From: an uncultured Curtobacterium sp.
Lineage (GTDB): Bacteria > Actinomycetota > Actinomycetes > Actinomycetales > Microbacteriaceae
DNA: 8,609 bases
Direction of reading: 5' to 3'
Assembly (NCBI GenBank): GCA_913774725.1
Contig: CAJYIG010000010.1
Span: 1-8,609, forward strand
Part shown: positions 1 to 6,868 of the stretch, in pieces
How the letters are laid out: each line of letters begins with the position of its first letter
Numbering within the stretch: the stretch's first letter is position 1
The notes under the pieces: generated by a model
What the model was told of the DNA's origin: nothing
Seen by the model: the letters and a program-made list of their open reading frames with translations, nothing else
The model's database searches: none
Program-made: the position numbers and the translations under genes

Positions 1-1298
1 TCCACGACCGCGTGGACTGCGACGTCGACTTCGAGGACCCCGCCGCGCTCTGGAGCGCCGCGGTGCTCGACCGACTCGCCGCAGCGGCCGGTGGCCAGCC
101 GGCCGCGTCCGGCCCCGCCGCCGGGGCGCCCCCCTCGTCCGCCGCAGCCGGCGGTGCCGTGTCGGGTCGCGCCTCCCGGCCGGGCTCGCAGTGGACCAAG
201 CGCACCCCGTACCGCGCGCCGCTCGTCGTCAACCGGCTGCTCTCCGCTCCGCGCAGCGCGAAGGAGATCCGGCACTTCGAGTTCGACCTCGGGGACTCGG
301 GCATCGAGTACGCGGCCGGTGACGCGCTGGCGGTGGTCCCGCACAACGACCCCGCGCTGGTCGAGCAGCTGCTCACGCACCTCGGCGCAGACGGGGCGGC
401 GGACGTCGACGGGCGACCGCTCGCCGAGGTCCTCCGCACCGACCGGGAGATCCGGACGCCGTCGAAGGACCTCGTGGCCGACCTGGTGCAGCGGGCACCG
501 GCGTCGGAGCTCGCGGCCGTCGTGTCGCACGGTGACAAGCACGAGCTCGACCGGTGGCTGTGGGGCCGTGACGTCCTCGACCTGCTCCGCGACGCCGGCA
601 GTGCCGCGCCGACTTTCGAGGAACTGCTCCCGACCCTGCGCAGCCTGCAGGCGCGGCAGTACTCGATCTCGTCGAGTCCGCTCGCGCACCCGGGCCGCGT
701 CCACCTCACCGTCGCGTCCGTCCGCTACGGCGACGCGCACCGGACGCACGCCGGCGTTGCCTCGACGTACCTGGCGGACCGGGTGCAGGCCGACGGCGAG
801 GTGGGTGTGTACCTGCAGCCGAACGCCGCGTTCGGGGTGCCCACCGACGGCGACGCCCCGATGGTCATGATCGGCCCGGGCACCGGCATCGCCCCGTTCC
901 GCGGGTTCCTGCACGAGCGGGCCGCCGCGGGGACGACCGGGCGCAACTGGCTGTTCTTCGGCGACCAGCACCGCGACACCGACTTCGTGTACGAGGACGA
1001 GCTGACGGAGCTGCAGGAGCGTGGTGTGCTCGACCGGCTGGACCTGGCGTTCTCGCGCGACCAGGCTGAGAAGGTCTACGTGCAGACACGGATGCGGGAG
1101 CAGGCGGCGGAGCTGTACCGGTGGCTCGAGGACGGCGCACACGTGTACGTCTGCGGGGACGCGTCGCGGATGGCGAAGGACGTCGAGCAGGCATTGCTGG
1201 AGGTCATCCGGACCGGGCGGGGCCGCGACGAGGACGACGCGCACGCGTACCTGGCGGACCTGCGGCGCGCGAAGCGGTACGTGCGCGACGTGTACTGA
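1..1298 (+). CDS. CysJ-type diflavin reductase (sulfite reductase flavoprotein-like), C-terminal part, 5' truncated by window edge
   Basis: The reading frame is open through the left edge (first full codon at nt 3), so the gene starts upstream. The first residues (HDRVDCDVDFEDPA) look like the end of a flavodoxin/FMN domain, followed by an Ala/Gly/Pro-rich linker. Numbering from the GTG at nt 12, an FAD-binding domain follows with RQYS at 215-218 and GVAST at 248-252, then an NADPH-binding domain with GPGTGIAPFRGF from 288 and VCGD at 380-383. The protein ends in Tyr428, like diflavin reductases whose C-terminal aromatic residue stacks on FAD. The enzyme should pass electrons from NADPH through FAD and FMN to a partner reductase domain or subunit. 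In actinobacteria this module occurs alone or fused to a molybdopterin nitrate reductase; the missing N-terminus leaves the choice open. Any GTG start at nt 12 is an artefact of the cut. Confidence 0.9.
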   Translation, partial: HDRVDCDVDFEDPAALWSAAVLDRLAAAAGGQPAASGPAAGAPPSSAAAGGAVSGRASRPGSQWTKRTPYRAPLVVNRLLSAPRSAKEIRHFEFDLGDSGIEYAAGDALAVVPHNDPALVEQLLTHLGADGAADVDGRPLAEVLRTDREIRTPSKDLVADLVQRAPASELAAVVSHGDKHELDRWLWGRDVLDLLRDAGSAAPTFEELLPTLRSLQARQYSISSSPLAHPGRVHLTVASVRYGDAHRTHAGVASTYLADRVQADGEVGVYLQPNAAFGVPTDGDAPMVMIGPGTGIAPFRGFLHERAAAGTTGRNWLFFGDQHRDTDFVYEDELTELQERGVLDRLDLAFSRDQAEKVYVQTRMREQAAELYRWLEDGAHVYVCGDASRMAKDVEQALLEVIRTGRGRDEDDAHAYLADLRRAKRYVRDVY

Positions 1299-1301
1299 GC
1301 C

Positions 1302-1320
1302 GCGGAAGAGGCGCTTCCGC
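1302..1320. repeat. Short inverted repeat after the flavoprotein stop codon
   Basis: GCGGAAG (1302-1308) and CTTCCGC (1314-1320) form a perfect 7-bp stem with a 5-nt loop, three bases after the TGA of the flavoprotein gene. It may be a weak terminator or simply the edge of the tandem repeat, whose first unit it shares. No T-tract follows. Confidence 0.5.
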
Positions 1321-1402
1321 TCGTGGGAGGCGCTTCCGCTCGTGGGAGGCACTTCCGCTCGTGGGATGCACTTCCGCTCATGGGATGCCGTTCCTTCTGA
1401 CA
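1308..1402. repeat. 19-bp tandem repeat, about 4-5 copies
   Basis: Units start at 1308, 1327, 1346, 1365 and 1384. The first two are identical (GAGGCGCTTCCGCTCGTGG). The third differs at one base (GAGGCACTTCCGCTCGTGG) and the fourth at three (GATGCACTTCCGCTCATGG). The fifth keeps only GATGC and TTCC and is a decayed copy. The array lies wholly in the non-coding convergent junction. The period of 19 is not a multiple of three and no gene reads through it. Decay is one-directional, increasing away from the flavoprotein gene. The function is unknown; it could be a slippage-generated repeat or a protein-binding array. Confidence 0.9.
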
Positions 1403-1426
1403 CCCGACGGGCGGATCGGCATCCCA
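1381..1426. repeat. 10-bp inverted repeat (stem-loop) at the end of the tandem array
   Basis: TGGGATGCCG (1381-1390) and CGGCATCCCA (1417-1426) are perfect reverse complements separated by 26 nt. The left arm is the junction of the fourth and fifth tandem units, so the array ends in a hairpin whose right arm is a reversed copy of part of the unit. It could act as a terminator or as the end of an interspersed repeat element. Confidence 0.65.
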
Positions 1427-1469
1427 GGTCGCGTGCGATGGGTTCGCTCGCGCACGCAGGAGCGCGCGA

Positions 1470-1519
1470 CGACGGACGGGAGGCGCGGTGCCAGCCGGCA
1501 CCGCGCCTCCCGTCCGTCG
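1470..1519. terminator. Perfect 23-bp stem-loop, likely bidirectional terminator
   Basis: Bases 1470-1492 and 1497-1519 are exact reverse complements (23 bp, very GC-rich, 4-nt AGCC loop). The structure sits 9 nt beyond the mvaS stop codon and downstream of the rightward flavoprotein gene, at a convergent junction. No U-tract is visible on either strand, which is common for actinobacterial terminators. The role in ending both transcripts is inferred from position and stability. Confidence 0.85.
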
Positions 1520-1528
1520 CGGGTCGCG

Positions 1529-2731
1529 TCAGTCCTGCGCGGTCGCCTCGTAGTGCCGCGCACCACCGCGCACGCCCGCGAAGCGGTACGGCGCAGCCGT
1601 GACGCGGGGACGTTCGACGTCCTCGCTCGTGGCGGCGCCGGCGGCGTGCAGCTCGCGGTACGCATCCACCGTCAGCGGGACGCGTGCCTCGAGCAGGTCG
1701 CGGACGCGGCCCTGCCGACGGTGTTGCTGGTGGTCGGGTCGGACGATGCCGGTGATCAGCTCGCCGACGCTGCCCGAGCCGTAGCTGAACAGGGCGATCC
1801 GCTCCCCGGCCAGGTCGTCGTCGAGGTCGAGCAGCGCTGCGAGCCCGACCCAGAGCGAGGCCGTGTAGGTGTTGCCGGTCTGCTTGTTGTAGGTGAAGCC
1901 GAGCGCGAGCTCGGACTCGTCGAAGGGCACACCGACGTGCTGCGTGAGCTTCCGGTGCGCCTTGAGCGCCATCTTCGTGAACGGCTGGTGGTGCACGAAC
2001 CGCGCGATGTCCCCGTAGGCCGGGCCGCCCTGCGACGCCAGGTCGTCCCACGCCCCGACGAACGCGTCGACGTAGGCGCTGACCGACAGCCGGCCGTCGA
2101 CGAGCGCGGTCGAGCGGTCATTCGGTCGCCAGAAGTCGTCGACGTCGGCGGTGAAGACGCCGGCGGCGGGCTCGATCTCGATCAGGTCGGGGTCCGCGGA
2201 CACCAGGATCGCGGCGGCCCCTGCACCCTGCGTGGGCTCGGCGGCGGTGTCGACGTCGTAGCGCGCGACGTCGGCGGCGATGACGAGGACGCGCTCGTGG
2301 GGTGCCCGCGCGATGATGCCGAGGGCGAGCTGCACCGCGGCGGTCCCGCCGTAGCACGCCTGCTTCAGCTCGACGACCCGGACGTTCTGCGGCAGGCCGA
2401 GCAGCCCGTGCACGAAGACCCCGGCGGCCTTGGACTGGTCGACGCCGGACTCGGTGGCGAACAGCACCGTGCGGATGCCCTCGACGCCGTGGCGGTCGAT
2501 GACCTCCTTCGCGGCGGCGGCGCCCATCGTGACGATGTCCTCGTCGGGAGCGGGCACGCTGAAGGCGTCCTGACCGATGCCGACGTGGTACTTCGCCGGG
2601 TCGACACCGAGCCGTTCGGCCAGGTCGTCGAGCTCGAGCACGTGGTGCCCGGTCGCGATGGCGAGGTCGTGGATGCCGACGCGCAGGGTCTGCTGCGGTG
2701 CGGGCTGCTGCTGCTGCTGCTGGGCGGTCAT
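1529..2731 (-). CDS. mvaS: Hydroxymethylglutaryl-CoA synthase
   Basis: This enzyme condenses acetyl-CoA with acetoacetyl-CoA to give HMG-CoA, the first committed step of the mevalonate pathway, in the cytoplasm. The 400-residue product is about the usual bacterial length (near 390). The thiolase-fold catalytic set is visible: Glu94 in FATESGVDQSKA, nucleophile Cys126 in ELKQACYGGTAA, and His248 in FVHHQPFTKMA. NTYTASLWVGLAALL (287-301) and YGSGSVGE (317-324) are also typical. The ATG start is fixed by an AGGAGGT Shine-Dalgarno site (2737-2743) five bases upstream, and it overlaps the mvaA stop as ATGA. The N-terminus carries a run of six Gln, all CAG codons, before the domain begins near residue 16. 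It is the last gene of the operon and is followed by a strong stem-loop. Confidence 0.96.
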   Translation of the reverse strand: MTAQQQQQQPAPQQTLRVGIHDLAIATGHHVLELDDLAERLGVDPAKYHVGIGQDAFSVPAPDEDIVTMGAAAAKEVIDRHGVEGIRTVLFATESGVDQSKAAGVFVHGLLGLPQNVRVVELKQACYGGTAAVQLALGIIARAPHERVLVIAADVARYDVDTAAEPTQGAGAAAILVSADPDLIEIEPAAGVFTADVDDFWRPNDRSTALVDGRLSVSAYVDAFVGAWDDLASQGGPAYGDIARFVHHQPFTKMALKAHRKLTQHVGVPFDESELALGFTYNKQTGNTYTASLWVGLAALLDLDDDLAGERIALFSYGSGSVGELITGIVRPDHQQHRRQGRVRDLLEARVPLTVDAYRELHAAGAATSEDVERPRVTAAPYRFAGVRGGARHYEATAQD

Positions 2732-3792
2732 GCTGCACCTCCTGCGGGCTTCGAGCCGCGACGTTCCATGGCGACGTGCGCCGCCATCAGCTCCCCCGGG
2801 TTGGTCTGCGCGGCGAGCAGCGACAGCTCACCGCAGAGCACGGTCGCGGCGCACAGGGCGGCCAGGCGGCGGGCGTTCGCGCCGGGCTCGCGGTCCTCGC
2901 GGCAGCCGAGGCGCACGAGGGCGTCCTCGACGACGGGCAGGTCCCCGCCCTTGCTGTTGCCGACCGTGCCGACGATCAGGTGCGGCAGCGCGGTGGAGAA
3001 GTAGAGGTCGTCACCGCGGGCCTCGGCGTACGTGATGCCCTGGGAGCCCTCGACGACGTTCGCGGCGTCCTGCCCGGTGGCCAGGTAGAAGCCGAGGAGC
3101 AGGTTCGCGTAGTGCGCGTTCGCGGAGCGCAGTGCTCCGGCGATCGTGGAGCCGACCAGGTTCTTCGCGACGTTGAGCTCGGCGATGCGCTCGGCACTCG
3201 ACCGCAGCCGCTTCTCGACGATCTCGCCCGGGATCACGATCTCGGCGATGGTGTTCCGGCCGCGTCCGCGGATGCCGTTCACCGCGGTGGCCTTCTTGTC
3301 CGTGCAGAAGTTGCCGGAGACGCTGACGTACCGCAGGCCCGGCTCCCAGCCGAGGATCGCGGGCAGCAGCTTGTCCGCCGCCTGCGTGACCATGTTGTGG
3401 CCGGAGGCGTCGCCCGTGGTGAACGCGAAGCGCAGGAACAGCAGGTCGCCGACGATCTCGGGGTGCACCTCGATGAGCTTGGCGAACCGGCTCTGCCCGG
3501 CGACGATCTGCTCGAGCTCGCCCTGGCGCGCCAGGATCCGGCCGGCGGCGATGTGCGCGGCCGCCGCACTGTCGGCCTTCACGACGACCGATCGGGTCAT
3601 CCGCTCGTCGACGACGGTCGCGACGATGCCGCCCTCGACCATGCGCGAGACGCGGGCCCCGCGACCGACGGACGGCCAGAGCGGCGACTCGTAGGTGGCG
3701 AGGGGCACCTCGTGCTCGCCCTCGACGGCGTTGCCGCTCACGCGGATCGGCCCCACCCACTTCGTGGGGATCGGGGTCAGCAGGTCGGTCAT
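2728..3792 (-). CDS. mvaA: Hydroxymethylglutaryl-CoA reductase (class I-like)
   Basis: It reduces HMG-CoA to mevalonate, using NADPH in class I relatives. The 354-residue catalytic core has no membrane anchor, like the reductase of Streptomyces mevalonate clusters. Class I motifs appear in order: LATYESP with catalytic Glu35, TGDASGHNM (127-134), CTDKKATAVN with Lys166, GQDAANVVEGS with Asp242, VGTVGNSKGG (274-283), and LMAAHVAMER with His339 near the C-terminus. The ATG at 3792 is preferred over a frame extension to 3969 because AAGGGAG lies six bases upstream and the extension is Arg-rich low-complexity sequence inside mvaK2. The start overlaps the mvaK2 stop and the stop overlaps the mvaS start, both as ATGA, indicating translational coupling. 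Confidence 0.95.
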   Translation of the reverse strand: MTDLLTPIPTKWVGPIRVSGNAVEGEHEVPLATYESPLWPSVGRGARVSRMVEGGIVATVVDERMTRSVVVKADSAAAAHIAAGRILARQGELEQIVAGQSRFAKLIEVHPEIVGDLLFLRFAFTTGDASGHNMVTQAADKLLPAILGWEPGLRYVSVSGNFCTDKKATAVNGIRGRGRNTIAEIVIPGEIVEKRLRSSAERIAELNVAKNLVGSTIAGALRSANAHYANLLLGFYLATGQDAANVVEGSQGITYAEARGDDLYFSTALPHLIVGTVGNSKGGDLPVVEDALVRLGCREDREPGANARRLAALCAATVLCGELSLLAAQTNPGELMAAHVAMERRGSKPAGGAA

Positions 3793-4868
3793 TCGACGCT
3801 CCCTTCGGGCGCTTGCACCGCGACGCTGAGGTGTCTGATGTCGTGCGCCTCCCAGGCGCGGTGGATGCCGGCGAGGTCGGTCTCCGCCGGGACGAGTGCG
3901 ATGCCGCAGTCGCCGCCGCCGGCGCCGGACGGCTTCGCCGCCCCGCCGGCCGACTCGACGACGTCGCACAGGGTCGCCAGGCGCTCGGTCTCGATCTGCG
4001 AGCCCACGGAGGCACCGAGGCGCTGCAGGAGCGTCCGGGCTCGGCGCAGCGCGTCGAGCGTCATCGACGCATCGCCGGTCTGGAGGCCCGTGGTCAGGTC
4101 GTCGACGCAGGCGCGGCTGTCGTCGAGGAACGCCTGGTAGCCGCCGTTGCGGTGCTTCCGGACCACGCTGACGAGCTTCGTCGTCGACGCCGGCGAGCCC
4201 GTCCAGCCGACCAGCAGCTCCAGGTCCTTCGGCGCCGGGAGCCGCTGCACGTCGAAGCCCGTCCAGGCCTCGGTGTCGTCGAGGATCGCGGTCACGGCGC
4301 GGCTGTCGAGCATCGCCACGAGGCGCTCACGGTCCGGCGCGCTGTAGCGGAGCCAGCCGCCGAAGGTGCTCGCGGCGAGGTCCCCGCCGGATGCGCGCGG
4401 GTTGACCCGGACGGTGGCGAGCAGGGCGACGCGGAAGCGGTCCCGCTGCGAGAGTCCGATGCCGTAGAAGCGGTCGAGCGCGCCGACGGTCGCGACGGTC
4501 ACCGCGGCCGAGGACCCGAGCCCGAACTTCCGTCCGCTGGCGTCGTCGAGCTGGCTCTCGATGCGCAGGTCGTGGAACCGGGGGGCGATCCCGCGCTCGG
4601 CGCGGAGCTTCTCGACCAGGTCGATCGTCGCCATCACGTAGTCGTAGGGGTGGTGCTCGCGGTCGAGCGCCAGGCCGTCCTCGTCCCGGGTCCAGGTCAG
4701 CGGCAGGTGCCCGTACTCCTCGGAGTGCACGCTCCCGGAGCCGTGGCCCTCGCTCACCCGGGCGGTGATGGCGCGGTCGAGGGCGATGAGCACGGACGGC
4801 TGCCCGGGCTCGACGACGGCGTACTCACCCGCGACGAACAGCTTGCCGTGGGCGCGGAACTCGATCAC
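3789..4868 (-). CDS. mvaK2: Phosphomevalonate kinase (GHMP family)
   Basis: It phosphorylates 5-phosphomevalonate to 5-diphosphomevalonate with ATP. The 359-residue protein has the GHMP layout: N-terminal KLFVAGEYAVVEPGQPSV (9-26), the ATP loop KFGLGSSAAVTVA (114-126), an ASGGDLAAS segment with Asp163 (159-167), and the C-terminal glycine motif KPSGAGGGDCG (312-322). The KLFVAGEYAVVEPG signature separates it from mevalonate kinase (KTILIGEHAVVYG) and from the decarboxylase. Start is GTG at 4868, overlapping the mvaD stop as GTGA, with GGAGGAG (4877-4883) eight bases upstream. In the Streptomyces clusters a type II isopentenyl diphosphate isomerase follows this gene; here the next gene is mvaA directly. 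Confidence 0.94.
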   Translation of the reverse strand: MIEFRAHGKLFVAGEYAVVEPGQPSVLIALDRAITARVSEGHGSGSVHSEEYGHLPLTWTRDEDGLALDREHHPYDYVMATIDLVEKLRAERGIAPRFHDLRIESQLDDASGRKFGLGSSAAVTVATVGALDRFYGIGLSQRDRFRVALLATVRVNPRASGGDLAASTFGGWLRYSAPDRERLVAMLDSRAVTAILDDTEAWTGFDVQRLPAPKDLELLVGWTGSPASTTKLVSVVRKHRNGGYQAFLDDSRACVDDLTTGLQTGDASMTLDALRRARTLLQRLGASVGSQIETERLATLCDVVESAGGAAKPSGAGGGDCGIALVPAETDLAGIHRAWEAHDIRHLSVAVQAPEGSVE

Positions 4869-5872
4869 TCGGCGGACTCCTCCGGTCGGACGACACCCAC
4901 TCCGGGTGCACCCGTTCCTTCGGAGCGGACGACCCGCGCGCCTGGTCCGGTGCCCGACTCGATGACGTCTCCCAGGCCGGCGAGGGCGGTCGCGACGGCG
5001 CCCCGGTCCTCGGGCCTCGTGAGCACGACGACGTTCGGTCCGGCGTCGGCCGTGGCGTACGCCTCGGTGCCCGCGGTGCGCAGCTCGGCGACGGCGTCGA
5101 ACACGGCGACGCTGCGGGCGTTCAGGTACCGGATCGGCGGGAAGGCGCCCTCGATCGTGGCGTGCATGCGGAGGGCGTTGCTCTCGGTGAGCTCGCCGAT
5201 GCGGGTGAAGTCGCCGGCGGCGCAGGCGTCGAGCATCTCGCCCACGGTCTCGGTCGTCGAGGTGACCCAGGCCGGGTAGAACGGCGAGGTCGCGATCGTG
5301 CGGCCCATCGCCTCGCGGGAACCGATCGCCTTCTCACCGGCCGAGATCGTCACGACGACCATGGCCATCGGCGGGGCGGGGACGCGCTCGGCGTAGGAGC
5401 CCTGGTCGTCACCCGCGTGCCACACCGCGACACCGCCGGGGATCGACCGGGTCGCCGACCCGGACCCGCGCCGGGCGAGCCGGGACAGGTCGCGCTCGGA
5501 CAGGTCGAGCCCGTACGCCGCCGCGGCCGCGGTCGCGAGCGCCGCGAACCCGGACGCGCTCGACGCGAGCCCCGCGCCGGTCGGCACGGTGTTCTCGGAG
5601 ACGACGGCGGCACGGTCGGCGGAACCGGCGAGGTCGCGCACGAGGTCGAGGAACTGCTGCACGCGGAGCAGGGCACCCTCGGGCGCAGCCCCGCCGTTGA
5701 GCACGAGCGAGTCGGTCCCCGCCGCCCCGTCGAGCGTGACGGTCGTCGTGGTCGGGAACACGTCGAGGCCCATCGACACGCTGCCGGTCGCGGGCAGGGC
5801 GAGCTGCGCGTCGGCCTTGCCCCAGTACTTCACGAGCGCGATGTTGGGGTGCGCGACGGCGGTGGCGGTCAT
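4865..5872 (-). CDS. mvaD: Diphosphomevalonate decarboxylase
   Basis: It performs the ATP-dependent decarboxylation of 5-diphosphomevalonate to isopentenyl diphosphate, the final step of the classical pathway. The product is 335 residues, normal for the family. Visible motifs are NIALVKYWGKAD (10-21), NTVPTGAGLASSASGFAALA (94-113; ATP/substrate loop), SGSATRSIPGG (137-147) and ATADAGPNVVVL with the catalytic Asp276. The start at 5872 is chosen because the family's characteristic NIALVKYWGK lies ten residues in and because it forms a TGATG overlap with the mvaK1 stop. The same frame stays open up to 6406, but that extension reads as Arg-rich sequence antisense to nothing known and inside mvaK1. 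Only a weak GGAG lies about ten bases upstream, so translation probably depends on coupling to mvaK1. Confidence 0.95.
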   Translation of the reverse strand: MTATAVAHPNIALVKYWGKADAQLALPATGSVSMGLDVFPTTTTVTLDGAAGTDSLVLNGGAAPEGALLRVQQFLDLVRDLAGSADRAAVVSENTVPTGAGLASSASGFAALATAAAAAYGLDLSERDLSRLARRGSGSATRSIPGGVAVWHAGDDQGSYAERVPAPPMAMVVVTISAGEKAIGSREAMGRTIATSPFYPAWVTSTTETVGEMLDACAAGDFTRIGELTESNALRMHATIEGAFPPIRYLNARSVAVFDAVAELRTAGTEAYATADAGPNVVVLTRPEDRGAVATALAGLGDVIESGTGPGARVVRSEGTGAPGVGVVRPEESAE

Positions 5873-6861
5873 CAAGCGCGGGCTCCGATCGTGGTGGTCC
5901 AGGTCTCCGTCGCGCCCGCGGCACGGAGTGCGGCGGACACGCGGTCGGCGTGCTCCCCGTCCGCGACGAGCGCGAGGACGCATCCGCCGCGCCCACCGCC
6001 GGTGAGCTTCGCGCCGAGGGCGTCCGCACGGCGTGCGGCGTCGACGAGCCGGTCGAGGTCCGCGCTCGACACGTCGAGTTCGGTGAGCAGTTCGTGCGCG
6101 GCGTCCATCGTGGCACCGAGGGCCTGGGCATCGCCATCCTCGAGCGTCCCCCGTGCGCGTCGCGCGAGGGCGCCGATCGCCGCGACGACGGTGTCGACCG
6201 AGGCGGGGTCGGCGTCGTGGCGCTCGCGGACGGCCGCGACGGCCGCGCGCGTGTGGCCGGGGACGCCGGTGTCCGCGACGACGAAGGTGAACGCCGCGCC
6301 GAGCGGGACGGGCTCGACGACGCCGCCCTCGAACCAGACGGGGACCTCGGCGACGACCCCCCGGGCGTCGAGCCCGGACGGCCGGCCGTGCGCGACGCGC
6401 TCGCACTCCTGCACGAGCTCGTGGTGCTCCTCGGGGTCGAGGGTCCGACCGAAGACGTCGGCCACGGCGGCGGTGACCGCGGCGGCCACCGCGGCGCTCG
6501 ACCCCTTGCCGCGGGCGGTCGGCACGGCGCTGTCGACCCGGACGTGCACGTGCTGCCCCTCGGCGCCGAGGTGGCGGAGCGTCGCGGTCACGGCGGTCAC
6601 GGTCGGCAGGACCGCCGCGGGGGCGGTGTCGAGCGGCCCGGTGTGCACGGTGGACTCGAGACGGCTGCCGGCGTCGGGCGACACCGGGGTCACGGTCGCG
6701 GTGACGCGGACGTCGAGCACGGGGAGCACCAGGGCGGGTACGCCGTACACCACGGCGTGCTCGCCGATCAGGATCGTCTTGCCGTGGGACGACGCGGTGC
6801 CGGTGCGGAGGGGGTTCCCTGCGCTCGGGGTCGCGGTGCTGTCGGTGTCGTGGTGGGTCAT
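5872..6861 (-). CDS. mvaK1: Mevalonate kinase (GHMP family)
   Basis: It phosphorylates mevalonate to 5-phosphomevalonate with ATP. The 329-residue protein shows the family landmarks: HGKTILIGEHAVVYG (26-40), the GHMP ATP loop PTARGKGSSAAVAAA (114-128), HGRPSGLDARG with the likely catalytic Asp165, and GAKLTGGGRGGCV (283-295) near the C-terminus. The first 20 or so residues are a Thr/Ser/Pro/Gly-rich tail outside the domain. ATG 6861 is the only plausible start: an in-frame TGA lies five codons upstream and no ATG, GTG or TTG codon follows before the first conserved motif. No Shine-Dalgarno site precedes it, fitting a very short leader. It is the first gene of the mevalonate operon and is divergent from ohrR across 102 bp. 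Confidence 0.95.
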   Translation of the reverse strand: MTHHDTDSTATPSAGNPLRTGTASSHGKTILIGEHAVVYGVPALVLPVLDVRVTATVTPVSPDAGSRLESTVHTGPLDTAPAAVLPTVTAVTATLRHLGAEGQHVHVRVDSAVPTARGKGSSAAVAAAVTAAVADVFGRTLDPEEHHELVQECERVAHGRPSGLDARGVVAEVPVWFEGGVVEPVPLGAAFTFVVADTGVPGHTRAAVAAVRERHDADPASVDTVVAAIGALARRARGTLEDGDAQALGATMDAAHELLTELDVSSADLDRLVDAARRADALGAKLTGGGRGGCVLALVADGEHADRVSAALRAAGATETWTTTIGARA

Positions 6862-6868
6862 CGTGGGC

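Noticed and set aside
1308..1402. CRISPR array
   Set aside because: The 19-bp units are contiguous with no spacers, and no cas genes are nearby.
1121..3004. Long rightward open frame opposite mvaS and mvaA
   Set aside because: Low-complexity Arg/Gly/Val/Asp-rich translation with no motif; it crosses the tandem repeat and terminator and lies antisense to well-supported mevalonate genes. Expected from the high third-position GC.
3793..3969. N-terminal extension of mvaA (59 residues)
   Set aside because: Arg-rich shadow of mvaK2; the ATG at 3792 has a Shine-Dalgarno site and the ATGA overlap used at other junctions, and the family domain begins right after it.
5873..6406. N-terminal extension of mvaD (178 residues), a possible fusion
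   Set aside because: Arg-rich sequence inside mvaK1 in another frame, with no domain; the decarboxylase motif lies ten residues after the ATG at 5872.
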